Assembly (NCBI GenBank): GCA_035644815.1
Contig: DASQNU010000106.1
Coordinates: forward strand, 1 to 22,973
DNA: 22,973 bases
Direction: 5' to 3'
Source of the DNA: Brevibacillus_F sp035644815
Lineage (GTDB): Bacteria > Bacillota > Bacilli > Brevibacillales > Brevibacillaceae
Below the pieces are notes generated by a model. The model was not told the DNA's origin. It saw only the letters and a list, made by a program, of their open reading frames with translations, and did no database searches. Shown here piece by piece: positions 1 to 8,431 of this stretch. A program made the position numbers and the translations under genes. Each line of letters starts with the position of its first letter. The stretch's first letter is position 1.

Positions 1-34
1 TGCGTAAATAATGACCAACACAGGGAGGTAGCGT

Positions 35-289
35 ATGCCGAGAGTTGCTGTAGAAGGCTCATTGACAGCAGTGAGAAAAATGCTTCGCGACAACGGATAC
101 GATGTGGTTGACTTGGGAAACTGGCAACAGCTGGTGGATGCGGTCGTCATTACTGGTCAGGATGTCAATGTCATGAGTGATCAGCGCAAGCAAATCACAG
201 GTGCTCCTGTGATCAATGCGCACGGAATGACGGCAAATGAAGTGTTCCATGAAGTCAATTTACGCTGTTCGCCGGATCATCATCGCTAA
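35..289 (+). CDS. ykuS: YkuS-like small protein (UPF0180 family)
   Basis: This is an 84-residue soluble protein. It resembles B. subtilis YkuS (UPF0180) along its length: an N-terminal VAVEGSLT stretch, a central VITGQDVNVM segment and a later INAHGMTANEV segment are the family landmarks as I recall them. The function of the family is not known. The ATG follows a good GGGAGG Shine-Dalgarno about 7 bases upstream. The gene is followed by an intrinsic terminator at 329-362, so it is transcribed separately from the reductase downstream. The family call is quite sure; the role is unknown. Confidence 0.85.
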   Translation: MPRVAVEGSLTAVRKMLRDNGYDVVDLGNWQQLVDAVVITGQDVNVMSDQRKQITGAPVINAHGMTANEVFHEVNLRCSPDHHR

Positions 290-328
290 GGGGTTGCGGT
301 TACGAGTAAAGCAGCTTCTTGCAATAGC

Positions 329-362
329 AAAAATGCACCGTTTCGTTCGGTGCATTTTTTTA
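329..362 (+). terminator. Intrinsic terminator after ykuS
   Basis: A perfect stem of aaaaatgcaccg (329-340) with cggtgcattttt (348-359) encloses a 7-base loop and ends in a T run. It lies 40 bases after the ykuS stop. Confidence 0.85.
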
Positions 363-455
363 TTTCCGGTGGGTGGAAGTTTTTTTCATAAGGGTAAGCT
401 TGTTTTCCATCCATGTTCTATAATGGACTTATCTTGATAAGGAGGGCTGGTAGCC

Positions 456-1451
456 ATGGTGTATTCGGCGCTTTCATCCAGATACGACACAATGATCTAT
501 AACCGTTGCGGGAAGAGCGGTGTGAAACTCCCCGCCATTTCTTTAGGACTGTGGCACAATTTTGGTGGGACCGATTCCTATGAGAATGGGCGAGCGATGC
601 TCCGCAGAGCTTTCGATTTGGGAATCACCCATTTTGACCTGGCTAACAACTATGGGCCACCTCCTGGCTCAGCAGAAGAAATGTTCGGAAAAATGCTGCA
701 ATGTGATTTCCGCCCATACCGGGACGAGATGATCATTTCCACGAAGGCAGGGTATCGCATGTGGCCAGGGCCATACGGGGAGTGGGGTTCAAAGAAAAAT
801 TTGATTGCCAGCTTGGACCAAAGTCTGAAGCGGATGGGGCTTGATTATGTCGATATTTACTATCATCACCGGCCGGACCCGAATACTCCTCTTGAAGAGA
901 CCATGGCTGCTTTGGATCTCGTAGTACGGCAAGGAAAAGCGTTATACGTAGGGATATCGAATTACAGACCTGAAGAAACGCGGGAAGCTTCTCGAATCTT
1001 AAAAAGGCTGGGTACCCCATGCCTGATCCATCAGCCCAATTACTCCATGATGACAAGATGGATAGAGGACGGCCTTCAGGACGTATTGGAGGAAGAGGGA
1101 ATCGGTTCGATTGTATTTTCGCCATTGGAAAAGGGAGTATTAACGGACCGTTATCTCCATGGCATTGCACCGGACTCTCGTGCTGCTGGCCCAAGCGTAT
1201 TCCTTCGTCCGGAAGATATTAGCGAGGCCCGTATCGAAATGGTGAGACGCTTGAATCAGATCGCTGCAGAGAGAGGACAAAAGCTCTCGCAGATGGCATT
1301 AGCGTGGGTATTGAGAGAGGGAAGAGTGACCTCCGCATTGATTGGAGCAAGCAAGGTCTCCCAAATTGATGATGCGGTTGGAAGCTTAAGCAATCTTGCG
1401 TTTTCAAGCGAAGAACTTGCGCGAATTGACGAGATCATCTTCCATGCTTAA
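456..1451 (+). CDS. yghZ: Aldo/keto reductase, YghZ (L-glyceraldehyde 3-phosphate reductase) type
   Basis: This 331-residue cytosolic NADPH-dependent aldo/keto reductase closely parallels E. coli YghZ/Gpr, including the N-terminal GKSGVKLPAISLGLWHNFGG stretch. The catalytic tetrad is visible: D61 and Y66 in DLANNYG, K97 in STKAGY, and H138 in YYHHRPD. The C-terminal GASKVSQIDDAV segment is the cofactor-phosphate region. YghZ reduces L-glyceraldehyde 3-phosphate and detoxifies methylglyoxal; the substrate here is inferred from family membership. The ATG follows an AAGGAGGG ribosome site. A TATAAT box lies at 419-424 but I see no well-spaced -35. The gene stands alone between two terminators and converges on the minus-strand gene after it. 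Confidence 0.88.
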   Translation: MVYSALSSRYDTMIYNRCGKSGVKLPAISLGLWHNFGGTDSYENGRAMLRRAFDLGITHFDLANNYGPPPGSAEEMFGKMLQCDFRPYRDEMIISTKAGYRMWPGPYGEWGSKKNLIASLDQSLKRMGLDYVDIYYHHRPDPNTPLEETMAALDLVVRQGKALYVGISNYRPEETREASRILKRLGTPCLIHQPNYSMMTRWIEDGLQDVLEEEGIGSIVFSPLEKGVLTDRYLHGIAPDSRAAGPSVFLRPEDISEARIEMVRRLNQIAAERGQKLSQMALAWVLREGRVTSALIGASKVSQIDDAVGSLSNLAFSSEELARIDEIIFHA

Positions 1452-1470
1452 AATCCGCTCGTTAAATAAG

Positions 1471-1500
1471 ACAAAGCCAGTCCAAGATGACTGGCTTTGT
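1471..1500. terminator. Bidirectional hairpin between convergent genes
   Basis: A perfect 10-bp stem acaaagccag/ctggctttgt with a 10-base loop lies between two convergent stop codons. The T tract is short on both sides, so it is a moderate terminator for the reductase and for the secreted-protein gene. Confidence 0.7.
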
Positions 1501-1506
1501 CATTTG

Positions 1507-2364
1507 TCAGTTGACTATCCGTCCTACTTCGCTCGCGTAGGAAAAAGGCAAGAAACGGAGTCCTTCATTCCAGATCCCGACATACGCCACATCTTCATTC
1601 CAGACATGGACAGAACCAATGGAAAAAGGAGAAGTAACTTGATCGTGGAACAACGAGACTGTCAGCACGGCGGAGCGTGGCTCCTGGCGTTCCAAGAGAC
1701 TTTTCCAAGTGACGGGTGTACGAGTGGTGGGTTCTGCCAATGCAGCAGGCAACCAATCGATATGGTCAAAAGGATTTTCTTCGATGGTGCTGAAGCTGCG
1801 CAGTCGAACGAGCTGTTTTTCAGCGGTGGCCAAATCGCGTGGCTTCAAGCCTACGATGGTCTCCGGATCGGGCTGAAAAGAGGTGGGATAACGCTCTCCG
1901 GTTTTGGCGTCGATATATTGCGTTACTTGTTCTTTGTCAACTTTCCAAAAAGAGGAAAAACCATCGTAGACAGGAATGGCATCCTTATCTGACGGCGCAA
2001 TCGTTTCATCAAAAAGCAGATATTCACCCGAGCCATATTCGAGCAGAGCAAAAACTGGCTTTCGGGTTGCTGTCGTTTCTTTGTTTTCCGGAAGCTCAGC
2101 GACGACCATATAACCGACTTCCTTGCCTTGTGTGGTCAAGGTAACCAGCCATTGATGCTGATTCGTCCCGAGGGTTCTGACCGTAGGCGTGGCATTTCGC
2201 CAGGCTGCAAATCCCGCATCCTGCGCGCTGATGGTACGCATCCATTGGGCGATGTCTTGCTGCAATTGATCCTCCCATGGACCTTTCGCCATGGCGGATG
2301 GGGCGGTTGCTGGCAGCAGCAAAGTGAAGATAAGCAGTACAATTGTGATCCGACTCAAGCTCAC
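1507..2364 (-). CDS. Secreted protein of unknown function
   Basis: I do not recognise this 285-residue protein. The first 26 residues form a classic Sec signal peptide: a basic N-terminus, a hydrophobic core (IVLLIFTLLLP) and an AMA cleavage site before KGPW. There is no lipobox cysteine and no later membrane segment, so the mature protein of about 259 residues should be released or held at the wall. It contains no cysteine that I can see and no catalytic motif I can name. It is mixed alpha/beta in style, with a VGYMVVAELPE strand region and YGSGEYLLFDE. The start is GTG with AAGGATGGTGA just upstream. It lies 133 bp after yqhG on the same strand and could be read from the same transcript. 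Confidence 0.7.
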   Translation of the reverse strand: MSLSRITIVLLIFTLLLPATAPSAMAKGPWEDQLQQDIAQWMRTISAQDAGFAAWRNATPTVRTLGTNQHQWLVTLTTQGKEVGYMVVAELPENKETTATRKPVFALLEYGSGEYLLFDETIAPSDKDAIPVYDGFSSFWKVDKEQVTQYIDAKTGERYPTSFQPDPETIVGLKPRDLATAEKQLVRLRSFSTIEENPFDHIDWLPAALAEPTTRTPVTWKSLLERQEPRSAVLTVSLFHDQVTSPFSIGSVHVWNEDVAYVGIWNEGLRFLPFSYASEVGRIVN

Positions 2365-2497
2365 TCACCATCCTTGCACCGTACTACCTACCATTCTATC
2401 CGTTACACCCCAGAAAGATTTGTTGCTTATTGTCAGTCGGCCAAGTTTTTTTCTCGTTGTTGTTTTACATTTTTCAGCGCTATCTTTGTTTTTTCTC

Positions 2498-3580
2498 TCA
2501 ATGAAAGGGAGGCATATTGTGGAGATAAAAAATCCCCCCATTGATCAAATTTACTTCGATGCGGGGTTCATACTGCCAGCGAAGCTCTTCCATTCGCCGT
2601 TCTTTTTCTTCCTGTGGCGTGCTCTTCTTCCATTCGCCCTGATTGATTTCCGACTTGGGCGTTTCCGGAATCGAATGCGCACGCAAAAAATCGAGGAGCC
2701 GTCCGCCGCCTGCGCGAACCTCGTCGATCGTGGCAGGGAGCGCAACCGGTTCGACAACCTTGTCCTCCGGGATATTCACCAGCAGGCGATCTTCTTGGAC
2801 GGGTTCTTCTTCCGGAGGGCTGACAGCTTCTTCCGGTGATTCGTCCGCTTGTTCTTCTTCGTCTACCGTTTTTTCGCGTAAAGCAAGCTCGGTATAGTAG
2901 GCCTCCAGAATCTCCCATTCATCATGCAGCCGTTCACGCGCTTCCATGGCCCAGCGGCTGTCCTGCTGTTGGATCACTCGATTGATTTCTTGCTCCAGTA
3001 AGCTTACGCCTTGCTCCAAACTGATCGTTTTCGCCTGCGTATAGTAATAAGCTGGTATGGACGGTTGCAGCTGGAGTCTTTGCAAAAATGGGTAAAAGTT
3101 GTGCACGACCCTTGGCTGATACAGATTTACCCCAAGGTATAAAAGCAAATCTTTCTTTTTATCACAAATAAAGGAGATCTTTACGTTGAGCCCGAGCCAA
3201 GGAGTGAGTGGGTTGGAACGGCGTGTCCCTGACCCGAGAGGACTGATCATGGCAGGGTGATGCTCATACATGCATACGAAGCGGCCATGGTTAGCTGCCG
3301 ATTGAAAGATTTGCTGCAAGCGTGATGCCCCAAAGTGAATCTGCTCTCCGCGAATATCAGTGCCGACCTGGTCAGGTTGAAAAATGAACGTAAGAACCAT
3401 GGGCTGGTAGGGGAGATTCATTTTTTCGACCCAGCTCCAGTAAAAGGGACGATTCCCGATATCCTTGTCCACTTCAACGGGCAGTTTTACCGTGAAGTAA
3501 TGCGGATGTGTTTCGACAATATGGGTGGAAAAAGCGGCGAAATACCGCTCGATATAGGATCGTACCTCTTGTTGGTTCAC
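2498..3580 (-). CDS. yqhG: YqhG family protein
   Basis: This 360-residue soluble protein belongs to the YqhG family of Bacillales. The conserved N-terminal domain is about residues 1-235. A conserved C-terminal tail is seen at about 335-355 (YEPRIEVNLINGGIFYL). Between them, residues about 239-330 are strongly acidic and proline-rich, then charged, and look disordered. B. subtilis YqhG is shorter as I recall (about 260 residues), so this linker is probably a lineage expansion. The biochemical function is unknown. The start is GTG, 9 bases after AAGGAGG. It follows yqhH by only 42 bp, so the two form an operon divergent from the glycine cleavage genes, as in B. subtilis. Confidence 0.82.
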   Translation of the reverse strand: MNQQEVRSYIERYFAAFSTHIVETHPHYFTVKLPVEVDKDIGNRPFYWSWVEKMNLPYQPMVLTFIFQPDQVGTDIRGEQIHFGASRLQQIFQSAANHGRFVCMYEHHPAMISPLGSGTRRSNPLTPWLGLNVKISFICDKKKDLLLYLGVNLYQPRVVHNFYPFLQRLQLQPSIPAYYYTQAKTISLEQGVSLLEQEINRVIQQQDSRWAMEARERLHDEWEILEAYYTELALREKTVDEEEQADESPEEAVSPPEEEPVQEDRLLVNIPEDKVVEPVALPATIDEVRAGGGRLLDFLRAHSIPETPKSEINQGEWKKSTPQEEKERRMEELRWQYEPRIEVNLINGGIFYLHNMPPFH

Positions 3581-3622
3581 GGCAAGATTCCTCCTTCTGA
3601 CGATTGAAGAGGTTTCGTATGC

Positions 3623-5326
3623 TTAGGGTCCATGTACGGCTTCCAGTAGTGGCGATTGAGTTTTCGCAGCCTTCGCCGTACGGATTGCCTGTCCCATGTT
3701 GTCCAGTTTTAACGCCATTTCTTTGGAGGAGCGGGAATCCATGATAATGCTGATCAAATTCTCTTCCAGACTGTTGGACAGGTGCAGACGTTCGACAATA
3801 TCATCGAGATCACCAATGACCATCTCAAACAGATCGATTTTTTCATATAAGAGATTAAGAATATGCTCTTCGATGGTGCCGGTTGTTGAGAGATTGTAGA
3901 TAAAGACATCGCGCTCTTGACCGAGTCGATGGACACGCCCGATCCGCTGCTCGACGCGCATCGGATTCCAGGGCATATCATAATTGATCACCTGATTGCA
4001 AAATTGCAGATTGATCCCTTCACCGCCGGCTTCGGTGGCGATCAGTACCTGTGCGCGATTTTGGAACAGATCGGTCATCCAGTCCTTTTTGCTTCGTTTA
4101 AAACCGCCGCGAAAAGGAACCGAGGTGATATTGTGCTCACTTAAATATTTTTGCAAGTAATTTTGTGTGGCCCGGTACTCCGTAAAGATAATCACCTTGT
4201 CATTGATTTGCTTGATCAGTTCAACCGTTTTGGCGGCTTTCGAATGGGTCTCGATTTTCTTGATCATTTCCACCAGCTCCATGATGGAAGGGCGGAGCGG
4301 GGAGTCTTCCGACGTGCGTTGATACATATTATAGAGAGTCATAAAGGCCGCTTCCCGGCTTGAGCATACTTCTCGCTGCAAGGTGATGAGGGCAAGCGAG
4401 TTAAAGGTACCCATTTCCGAACGGTAATGCTCCCGCACGAAGTTGGTCACACCTTCATACAAGGCCATTTCCTCAGGGGAGAGCTCGATCGGTACAGATT
4501 GAACGCGGCGCGGCGTAAAATGAATGCCGCCATCTCTGCGCTTGTTGCGGATCATCACTTTTTCAATCTCTTCTCGCAGCTTTTCATTGTTTTTCGCTTG
4601 CCGTTTTCCTTCGACATACGTATTGGCAAAACTGCTGCTGTGTCCGAGATGCCCGGGTTTTAACAGGTTGATCAGGTTGTACACCTCATCCATCTCGTTT
4701 TGAATCGGCGTGGCCGTGAGCAGCAGACAGTATTTTTTCTTGATCTCTTTGACGAATTGGTAATTTCGCGTCCGCTTGTTTTTCAGCTTGTGCGCCTCGT
4801 CGATAATCAGCATGTCATACTCGATGTCCAGTACATGGCGTCGATGCGGGTCGCGCTTGGCCGTATCAATCGAGGCAACCACGACATCATACTGACGCCA
4901 CATATATTCCTTCTTCTGCGCGACTGCAGGAATGCCAAACTTTTGGTTCAGCTCCTTCGTCCATTGGATAACCAGCGAGGCTGGAACAAGGATCAAGATC
5001 TTCTTGGCCAGACCGCGCACCATATATTCCTTCATGATCAATCCGGCTTCGATCGTCTTTCCCAATCCCACCTCATCGGCTAGTATGGCCCGTCCGCGCA
5101 TTTCATTGAGTACCCGTTCCGCCGTTTGCAGCTGATGCGGAAATGGTTGCAAGTTCGAGACGTATTTCAGGCATTGCAATTGATCAAAATCGGAAACGGC
5201 TTTTGCTTCCTCGGCCTCAATCGCCAATTGGAACAGCTCCCATTTATGCCAGGGACCATCTTGCTGTAAGAGCTCGGCAAAAGAAGGAAGCCAGGTTTTG
5301 TCGAATGTAACGGGAATGTTCGTCAA
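3623..5326 (-). CDS. yqhH: SNF2/RapA-type DEAH helicase, YqhH
   Basis: This 567-residue superfamily 2 ATPase has the SNF2 layout. The Walker A segment is ADEVGLGKT (83-91), motif II is DEAH (176-179), motif III is LTATPIQN (203-210), and the second RecA lobe carries GGEGINLQ and the arginine-finger motif QRIGRVHRLGQ. The HRLGQ form is typical of SNF2/RapA translocases, which move on duplex DNA and remodel protein-DNA complexes. No accessory DNA-binding or nuclease domain is seen. The start is TTG (ACG AAC follow), preceded by AAAGGATG at good spacing. It heads the yqhH-yqhG operon and is divergent from gcvT across 630 bp. Its cellular role is not established. Confidence 0.9.
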   Translation of the reverse strand: MTNIPVTFDKTWLPSFAELLQQDGPWHKWELFQLAIEAEEAKAVSDFDQLQCLKYVSNLQPFPHQLQTAERVLNEMRGRAILADEVGLGKTIEAGLIMKEYMVRGLAKKILILVPASLVIQWTKELNQKFGIPAVAQKKEYMWRQYDVVVASIDTAKRDPHRRHVLDIEYDMLIIDEAHKLKNKRTRNYQFVKEIKKKYCLLLTATPIQNEMDEVYNLINLLKPGHLGHSSSFANTYVEGKRQAKNNEKLREEIEKVMIRNKRRDGGIHFTPRRVQSVPIELSPEEMALYEGVTNFVREHYRSEMGTFNSLALITLQREVCSSREAAFMTLYNMYQRTSEDSPLRPSIMELVEMIKKIETHSKAAKTVELIKQINDKVIIFTEYRATQNYLQKYLSEHNITSVPFRGGFKRSKKDWMTDLFQNRAQVLIATEAGGEGINLQFCNQVINYDMPWNPMRVEQRIGRVHRLGQERDVFIYNLSTTGTIEEHILNLLYEKIDLFEMVIGDLDDIVERLHLSNSLEENLISIIMDSRSSKEMALKLDNMGQAIRTAKAAKTQSPLLEAVHGP

Positions 5327-5580
5327 AACAAATCATCCTTTCGGGGAAGGATCAAAACAAAGCATTGTAAACGCATAAATCGCATACATTTTTACGTTTG
5401 AAACAATTATCATTAAGTTTTTGACGAGAAAAGCAGAAAATTATATTTTCAATCGATTTCCGGCATGGTAGGATAAAGATGAATAAGGAAGAGGGCTTTT
5501 ATCGAAGCAACCGCGAAAGAGCAAGCCCAAGTTTTTCTTATTCTAGTATGCAGCACTTGGCAAAAGTTATGTACATACAC
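5327..5580. other. AT-rich intergenic stretch upstream of yqhH and the gcv leader
   Basis: No gene is supported here. It must hold the promoters of the yqhH operon (minus) and of the gcv leader (plus). I could not place a convincing pair of -35/-10 boxes in either direction; TAGTAT at 5544-5549 is the best -10 candidate for the gcv transcript, but has no clear -35. Confidence 0.4.
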
Positions 5581-5805
5581 GCGAATGATGGTAGCAGGGA
5601 GAGACCACGACAGTTGTGGCGCCGAAGGAGCAAGCCGTTTTGCGGTGAATCTCTCAGGCAAAAGTACCTCTACCGGACGCATCTCTGGAGAGCGCTCAGT
5701 TGAGCCACCAAAGGGGAAACTTGTGAGGTTGTGAAGGAAAAGGGAGCATCCCCGGGCCCTTTTACCCGCGATCGGCGAGGTAACTCTCAGGTACCAAGGA
5801 CAGAG
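5581..5805 (+). promoter_or_regulatory. Tandem glycine riboswitch (two aptamers)
   Basis: This is the gcvT leader riboswitch. Aptamer I has P1 pairing GGTAG (5590-5594) with CTACC (5670-5674), and the conserved core pieces gagagacc, cgccgaaggagcaa and aatctctcaggcaaaa. The leader GCG (5581-5583) can pair with CGC (5678-5680) in the linker, giving the known leader-linker kink-turn arrangement. Aptamer II has P1 CTCTG (5683-5687) with CAGAG (5801-5805) and core pieces gagccaccaaagggg and taactctcaggtacc. It carries an extra hairpin, AAAAGGG/CCCTTTT at 5738-5763. The 3' P1 strand overlaps the 5' arm of the terminator that follows, so glycine binding should block termination and turn the operon on. 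Confidence 0.95.
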
Positions 5806-5860
5806 GAGAAGAATGGGATCATAGCGATATGATTCGTCTTTCTTCTTGCTGTCCTTTTTT
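5798..5860 (+). terminator. Riboswitch-controlled terminator
   Basis: GGACAG (5798-5803) and AGAAGAA pair with TTCTTCT and CTGTCC (5849-5854). The inner part is closed by ATCATA/TATGAT, and a run of six T follows at 5855-5860. The 5' arm shares bases with P1 of aptamer II, giving two exclusive folds. Confidence 0.9.
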
Positions 5861-5956
5861 GCATGGTAAAAAACGAGAGACGGCCATGACCGTTTTGTTT
5901 CAAGCTGAAGGTGATCGGGGAAGGTAAGGATGGAAAATTTGTTGGAGGTGTAAGCG

Positions 5957-7063
5957 ATGTCGGATTTGAAAAGAACCCCGTTGTTCCCCGTCTACGCCAA
6001 ATATGGCGCTAAGACGATTGATTTTGGCGGATGGGATCTTCCTGTTCAATTCTCCAGCATCACGGAAGAACACGAGGCGGTTCGGACAAAAGCAGGTCTC
6101 TTTGATGTATCGCACATGGGGGAAGTAGAGGTGAAAGGCCCTGATTCCCTGGAATACCTACAGCGGTTGACCACGAATGATGTGTCGAAGCTGGCAGCGG
6201 GTCAGGCGCAGTATAGCGCCATGTGTTATCCCGATGGCGGTACAGTGGATGATCTATTGGTATACAAGTATGAGGATGATCATTATCTGTTGGTCATCAA
6301 CGCCTCCAACATTGATAAGGATTTCGCCTGGATGCAAGAGAATCTGTCAGGCAATGTGCAAATTACCAATCTTTCCCCAGAGACTGCTCAGATTGCGATC
6401 CAAGGGCCGCGGGCAGAGCAGATCCTACAAAAGCTGACCAATACCGACCTGTCTGAAATCGGCGTCTTTCGGTTCCGCCGGGACGTAGAAATTGCGGGGA
6501 TCTCAGCATTGGTTTCGCGCACCGGTTATACCGGAGAGGACGGTTTTGAAATTTACCTGGATGCAGACAAAGCTGCAACCTTGTGGGATACGCTTTTGGC
6601 CGAAGGGAAAGAAGAAGGGTTGCTGCCATGCGGTCTGGGCGCTCGCGATACTCTTCGTTTTGAGGCGCGTCTCCCGCTTTACGGTCAGGAGCTTTCCAAA
6701 GATATCACCCCGATCGAAGCGGGCATTGGCTTTGCGGTGAAAACGGATAAAGCGATCCCGTTCATCGGGCAAGAAGTATTGAAAGAGCAGAAGGAAAATG
6801 GCGCACCACGCAAACTGGTTGGGATTGAAATGATCGATCGCGGCATTCCGCGCTCCCATTATCCTGTGTACGTGGGAGAGGAGCGTATCGGCGAAGTGAC
6901 GACAGGGACGCAATCCCCGACGTTGAAAAAAAACGTCGGCTTGGCCTTGCTGCAAGCAGCCTATACCGCATTGGACACCGAAGTCGAAGTAGAAATTCGC
7001 GGCAAACGTCTGCGCGCCAAAGTGGTTGCAACACCTTTCTATAAACGTCCGCAAAAATCATAG
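5957..7063 (+). CDS. gcvT: Aminomethyltransferase (glycine cleavage T protein)
   Basis: This 368-residue T protein takes the aminomethyl group from the lipoyl arm of the H protein. With tetrahydrofolate it yields ammonia and 5,10-methylene-THF. Family landmarks are FDVSHMGEVEV (49-59), GGTVDDL with the conserved aspartate D98, NASN (115-118), and SRTGYTGEDGFEIY (187-200). Length is normal for the family. The ATG follows GGAGGTG at good spacing. It is the first gene of the gcvT-gcvPA-gcvPB operon, 96 bp after the riboswitch terminator and 15 bp before gcvPA. Control is by glycine through the leader. Confidence 0.97.
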   Translation: MSDLKRTPLFPVYAKYGAKTIDFGGWDLPVQFSSITEEHEAVRTKAGLFDVSHMGEVEVKGPDSLEYLQRLTTNDVSKLAAGQAQYSAMCYPDGGTVDDLLVYKYEDDHYLLVINASNIDKDFAWMQENLSGNVQITNLSPETAQIAIQGPRAEQILQKLTNTDLSEIGVFRFRRDVEIAGISALVSRTGYTGEDGFEIYLDADKAATLWDTLLAEGKEEGLLPCGLGARDTLRFEARLPLYGQELSKDITPIEAGIGFAVKTDKAIPFIGQEVLKEQKENGAPRKLVGIEMIDRGIPRSHYPVYVGEERIGEVTTGTQSPTLKKNVGLALLQAAYTALDTEVEVEIRGKRLRAKVVATPFYKRPQKS

Positions 7064-7078
7064 AGGAGGAATACCCAC

Positions 7079-8431
7079 GTGAAATACCGTTACTTGCCGA
7101 TGACGGATCAAGATCAACGCGAGATGCTTGATTTCCTTGAGATCAACAGTGTTGACGATCTGTTTACCGATATTCCGGAAGAAGTGCGTTTTCAGGGAGA
7201 ACTGCAAATCTCCACATCGTTATCTGAACCAGAGCTGGTGACTTACTTTCAAACGCTGGCAAAAAAGAACGTTAATTTCAGTACCCATGTGAATTTCCTC
7301 GGAGCGGGTGTTTATCAGCATTACACACCAAGTGTGGTTAACCACATGCTGCTGCGCGGCGAATTTTTCACGGCGTATACACCTTATCAGCCGGAAATCA
7401 GCCAGGGCGAGCTGCAAGCGATCTTTGAATTCCAGACCATGGTCTGCGAGCTGACAGGGATGGAAGTGGCCAACTCCTCAATGTATGATGGCCCGACTTC
7501 GCTTGCTGAAGCTGCAATGATGGCAGCTGGCCACACTGGCAAGAAAAAGGTGCTCACTTCTCGTGCGGTTCATCCGGAAGCGCGTGGTGTGCTGAAAACA
7601 TACGCTTACGGTCAAAGCGTGCATTTGCAAGAAATCGGTTATAACAGTGAAGGTGTAACTGATCTGGCTGCACTGGAAGCCATGCTTGATGAAGAAACGG
7701 CAGCGGTCGTTGTCCAATACCCGAACTTCTTTGGCAATATCGAGGACTTGGCAGCGATTGAAAAGATCGTTCATGCCAAAGGTGCTTTGTTGATCGTATC
7801 ATCCAATCCGTTGGCTTTGGGCGTTCTCGAGGCTCCAGGCAAACTGGGGGCAGACATCGTGGCAGGTGATATGCAGCCATTTGGGATTGCGGCTTCCTTC
7901 GGCGGACCGCACTGCGGATATTTTGCCACTACTTCAAAACTGATGCGCAAAATGCCGGGACGCATCGTGGGACAGACCAAGGATGAAAACGGAAAGCGTG
8001 GCTTCGTGTTGACCTTGCAAGCCCGTGAACAACACATCCGTCGGGAAAAGGCTACCTCCAACATTTGTTCCAATCAGGCGCTCTTGGCCTTGGCGTCTGC
8101 AATCACCATGAGCTCGCTGGGCAAGCAGGGCGTACAAGAAATGGCGATGATGAACCTGCAAAAAGCGCATTATGCCAAGCAGGTCCTCCAGGCAAAAGGG
8201 CTGGAGATTACGTTTGCTGCACCGTCCTTCAATGAATTCGCGATCAAAGTCAATAAGCCGGTCGTGGAAGTAAATAAGCAATTACTGGAAAAAGGCATCA
8301 TCGGCGGCTATGATCTGGGTCAAGATTATCCGGAGCTAGCTGGACATACGCTGCTCGCGGTAACCGAGCTGCGCACGAAGCAGGAAATTGAGGCATTGGC
8401 AAATGAACTGGAGGTGATCGTCCGTGGCTAA
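7079..8431 (+). CDS. gcvPA: Glycine dehydrogenase (decarboxylating) subunit 1
   Basis: This 450-residue protein is the N-terminal half of the P protein, which in Bacillales is split in two. With GcvPB it decarboxylates glycine and loads the aminomethyl group on lipoyl-H protein. It carries the family segments FLGAGVYQHYTPSVV, YTPYQPEISQGELQ and SSMYDGPTSLAEA, and the fold-type I scaffold without the PLP lysine, which is in subunit 2. The start is GTG after GAGGAGG. Its end overlaps the gcvPB start by 8 bases, which suggests translational coupling and equal subunit supply. Confidence 0.97.
   Translation: MKYRYLPMTDQDQREMLDFLEINSVDDLFTDIPEEVRFQGELQISTSLSEPELVTYFQTLAKKNVNFSTHVNFLGAGVYQHYTPSVVNHMLLRGEFFTAYTPYQPEISQGELQAIFEFQTMVCELTGMEVANSSMYDGPTSLAEAAMMAAGHTGKKKVLTSRAVHPEARGVLKTYAYGQSVHLQEIGYNSEGVTDLAALEAMLDEETAAVVVQYPNFFGNIEDLAAIEKIVHAKGALLIVSSNPLALGVLEAPGKLGADIVAGDMQPFGIAASFGGPHCGYFATTSKLMRKMPGRIVGQTKDENGKRGFVLTLQAREQHIRREKATSNICSNQALLALASAITMSSLGKQGVQEMAMMNLQKAHYAKQVLQAKGLEITFAAPSFNEFAIKVNKPVVEVNKQLLEKGIIGGYDLGQDYPELAGHTLLAVTELRTKQEIEALANELEVIVRG

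Noticed and set aside
400..424. TTGTTT and TATAAT before the aldo/keto reductase
   Set aside because: The spacer is only 13 bases, so this is not a defensible promoter pair, though the TATAAT alone may be used.
1396..1992. 198-codon plus-strand frame overlapping the end of the reductase and the secreted-protein gene
   Set aside because: It runs through the terminator hairpin at 1471-1500 and is antisense to a gene with a clear signal peptide.
2291..2839. 182-codon plus-strand frame over the yqhG tail
   Set aside because: It is antisense to the acidic low-complexity part of yqhG, which creates open frames on the other strand.
5479..5703. 74-codon open frame over the gcv leader
   Set aside because: It crosses the conserved glycine riboswitch aptamers, whose base constraints come from RNA structure. 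No convincing ribosome site with protein-like composition was seen.
5870..5900. Possible second hairpin (AAAACG...CGTTTT) after the riboswitch terminator
   Set aside because: The stem is short, the inner part does not pair well, and the main terminator already explains control.
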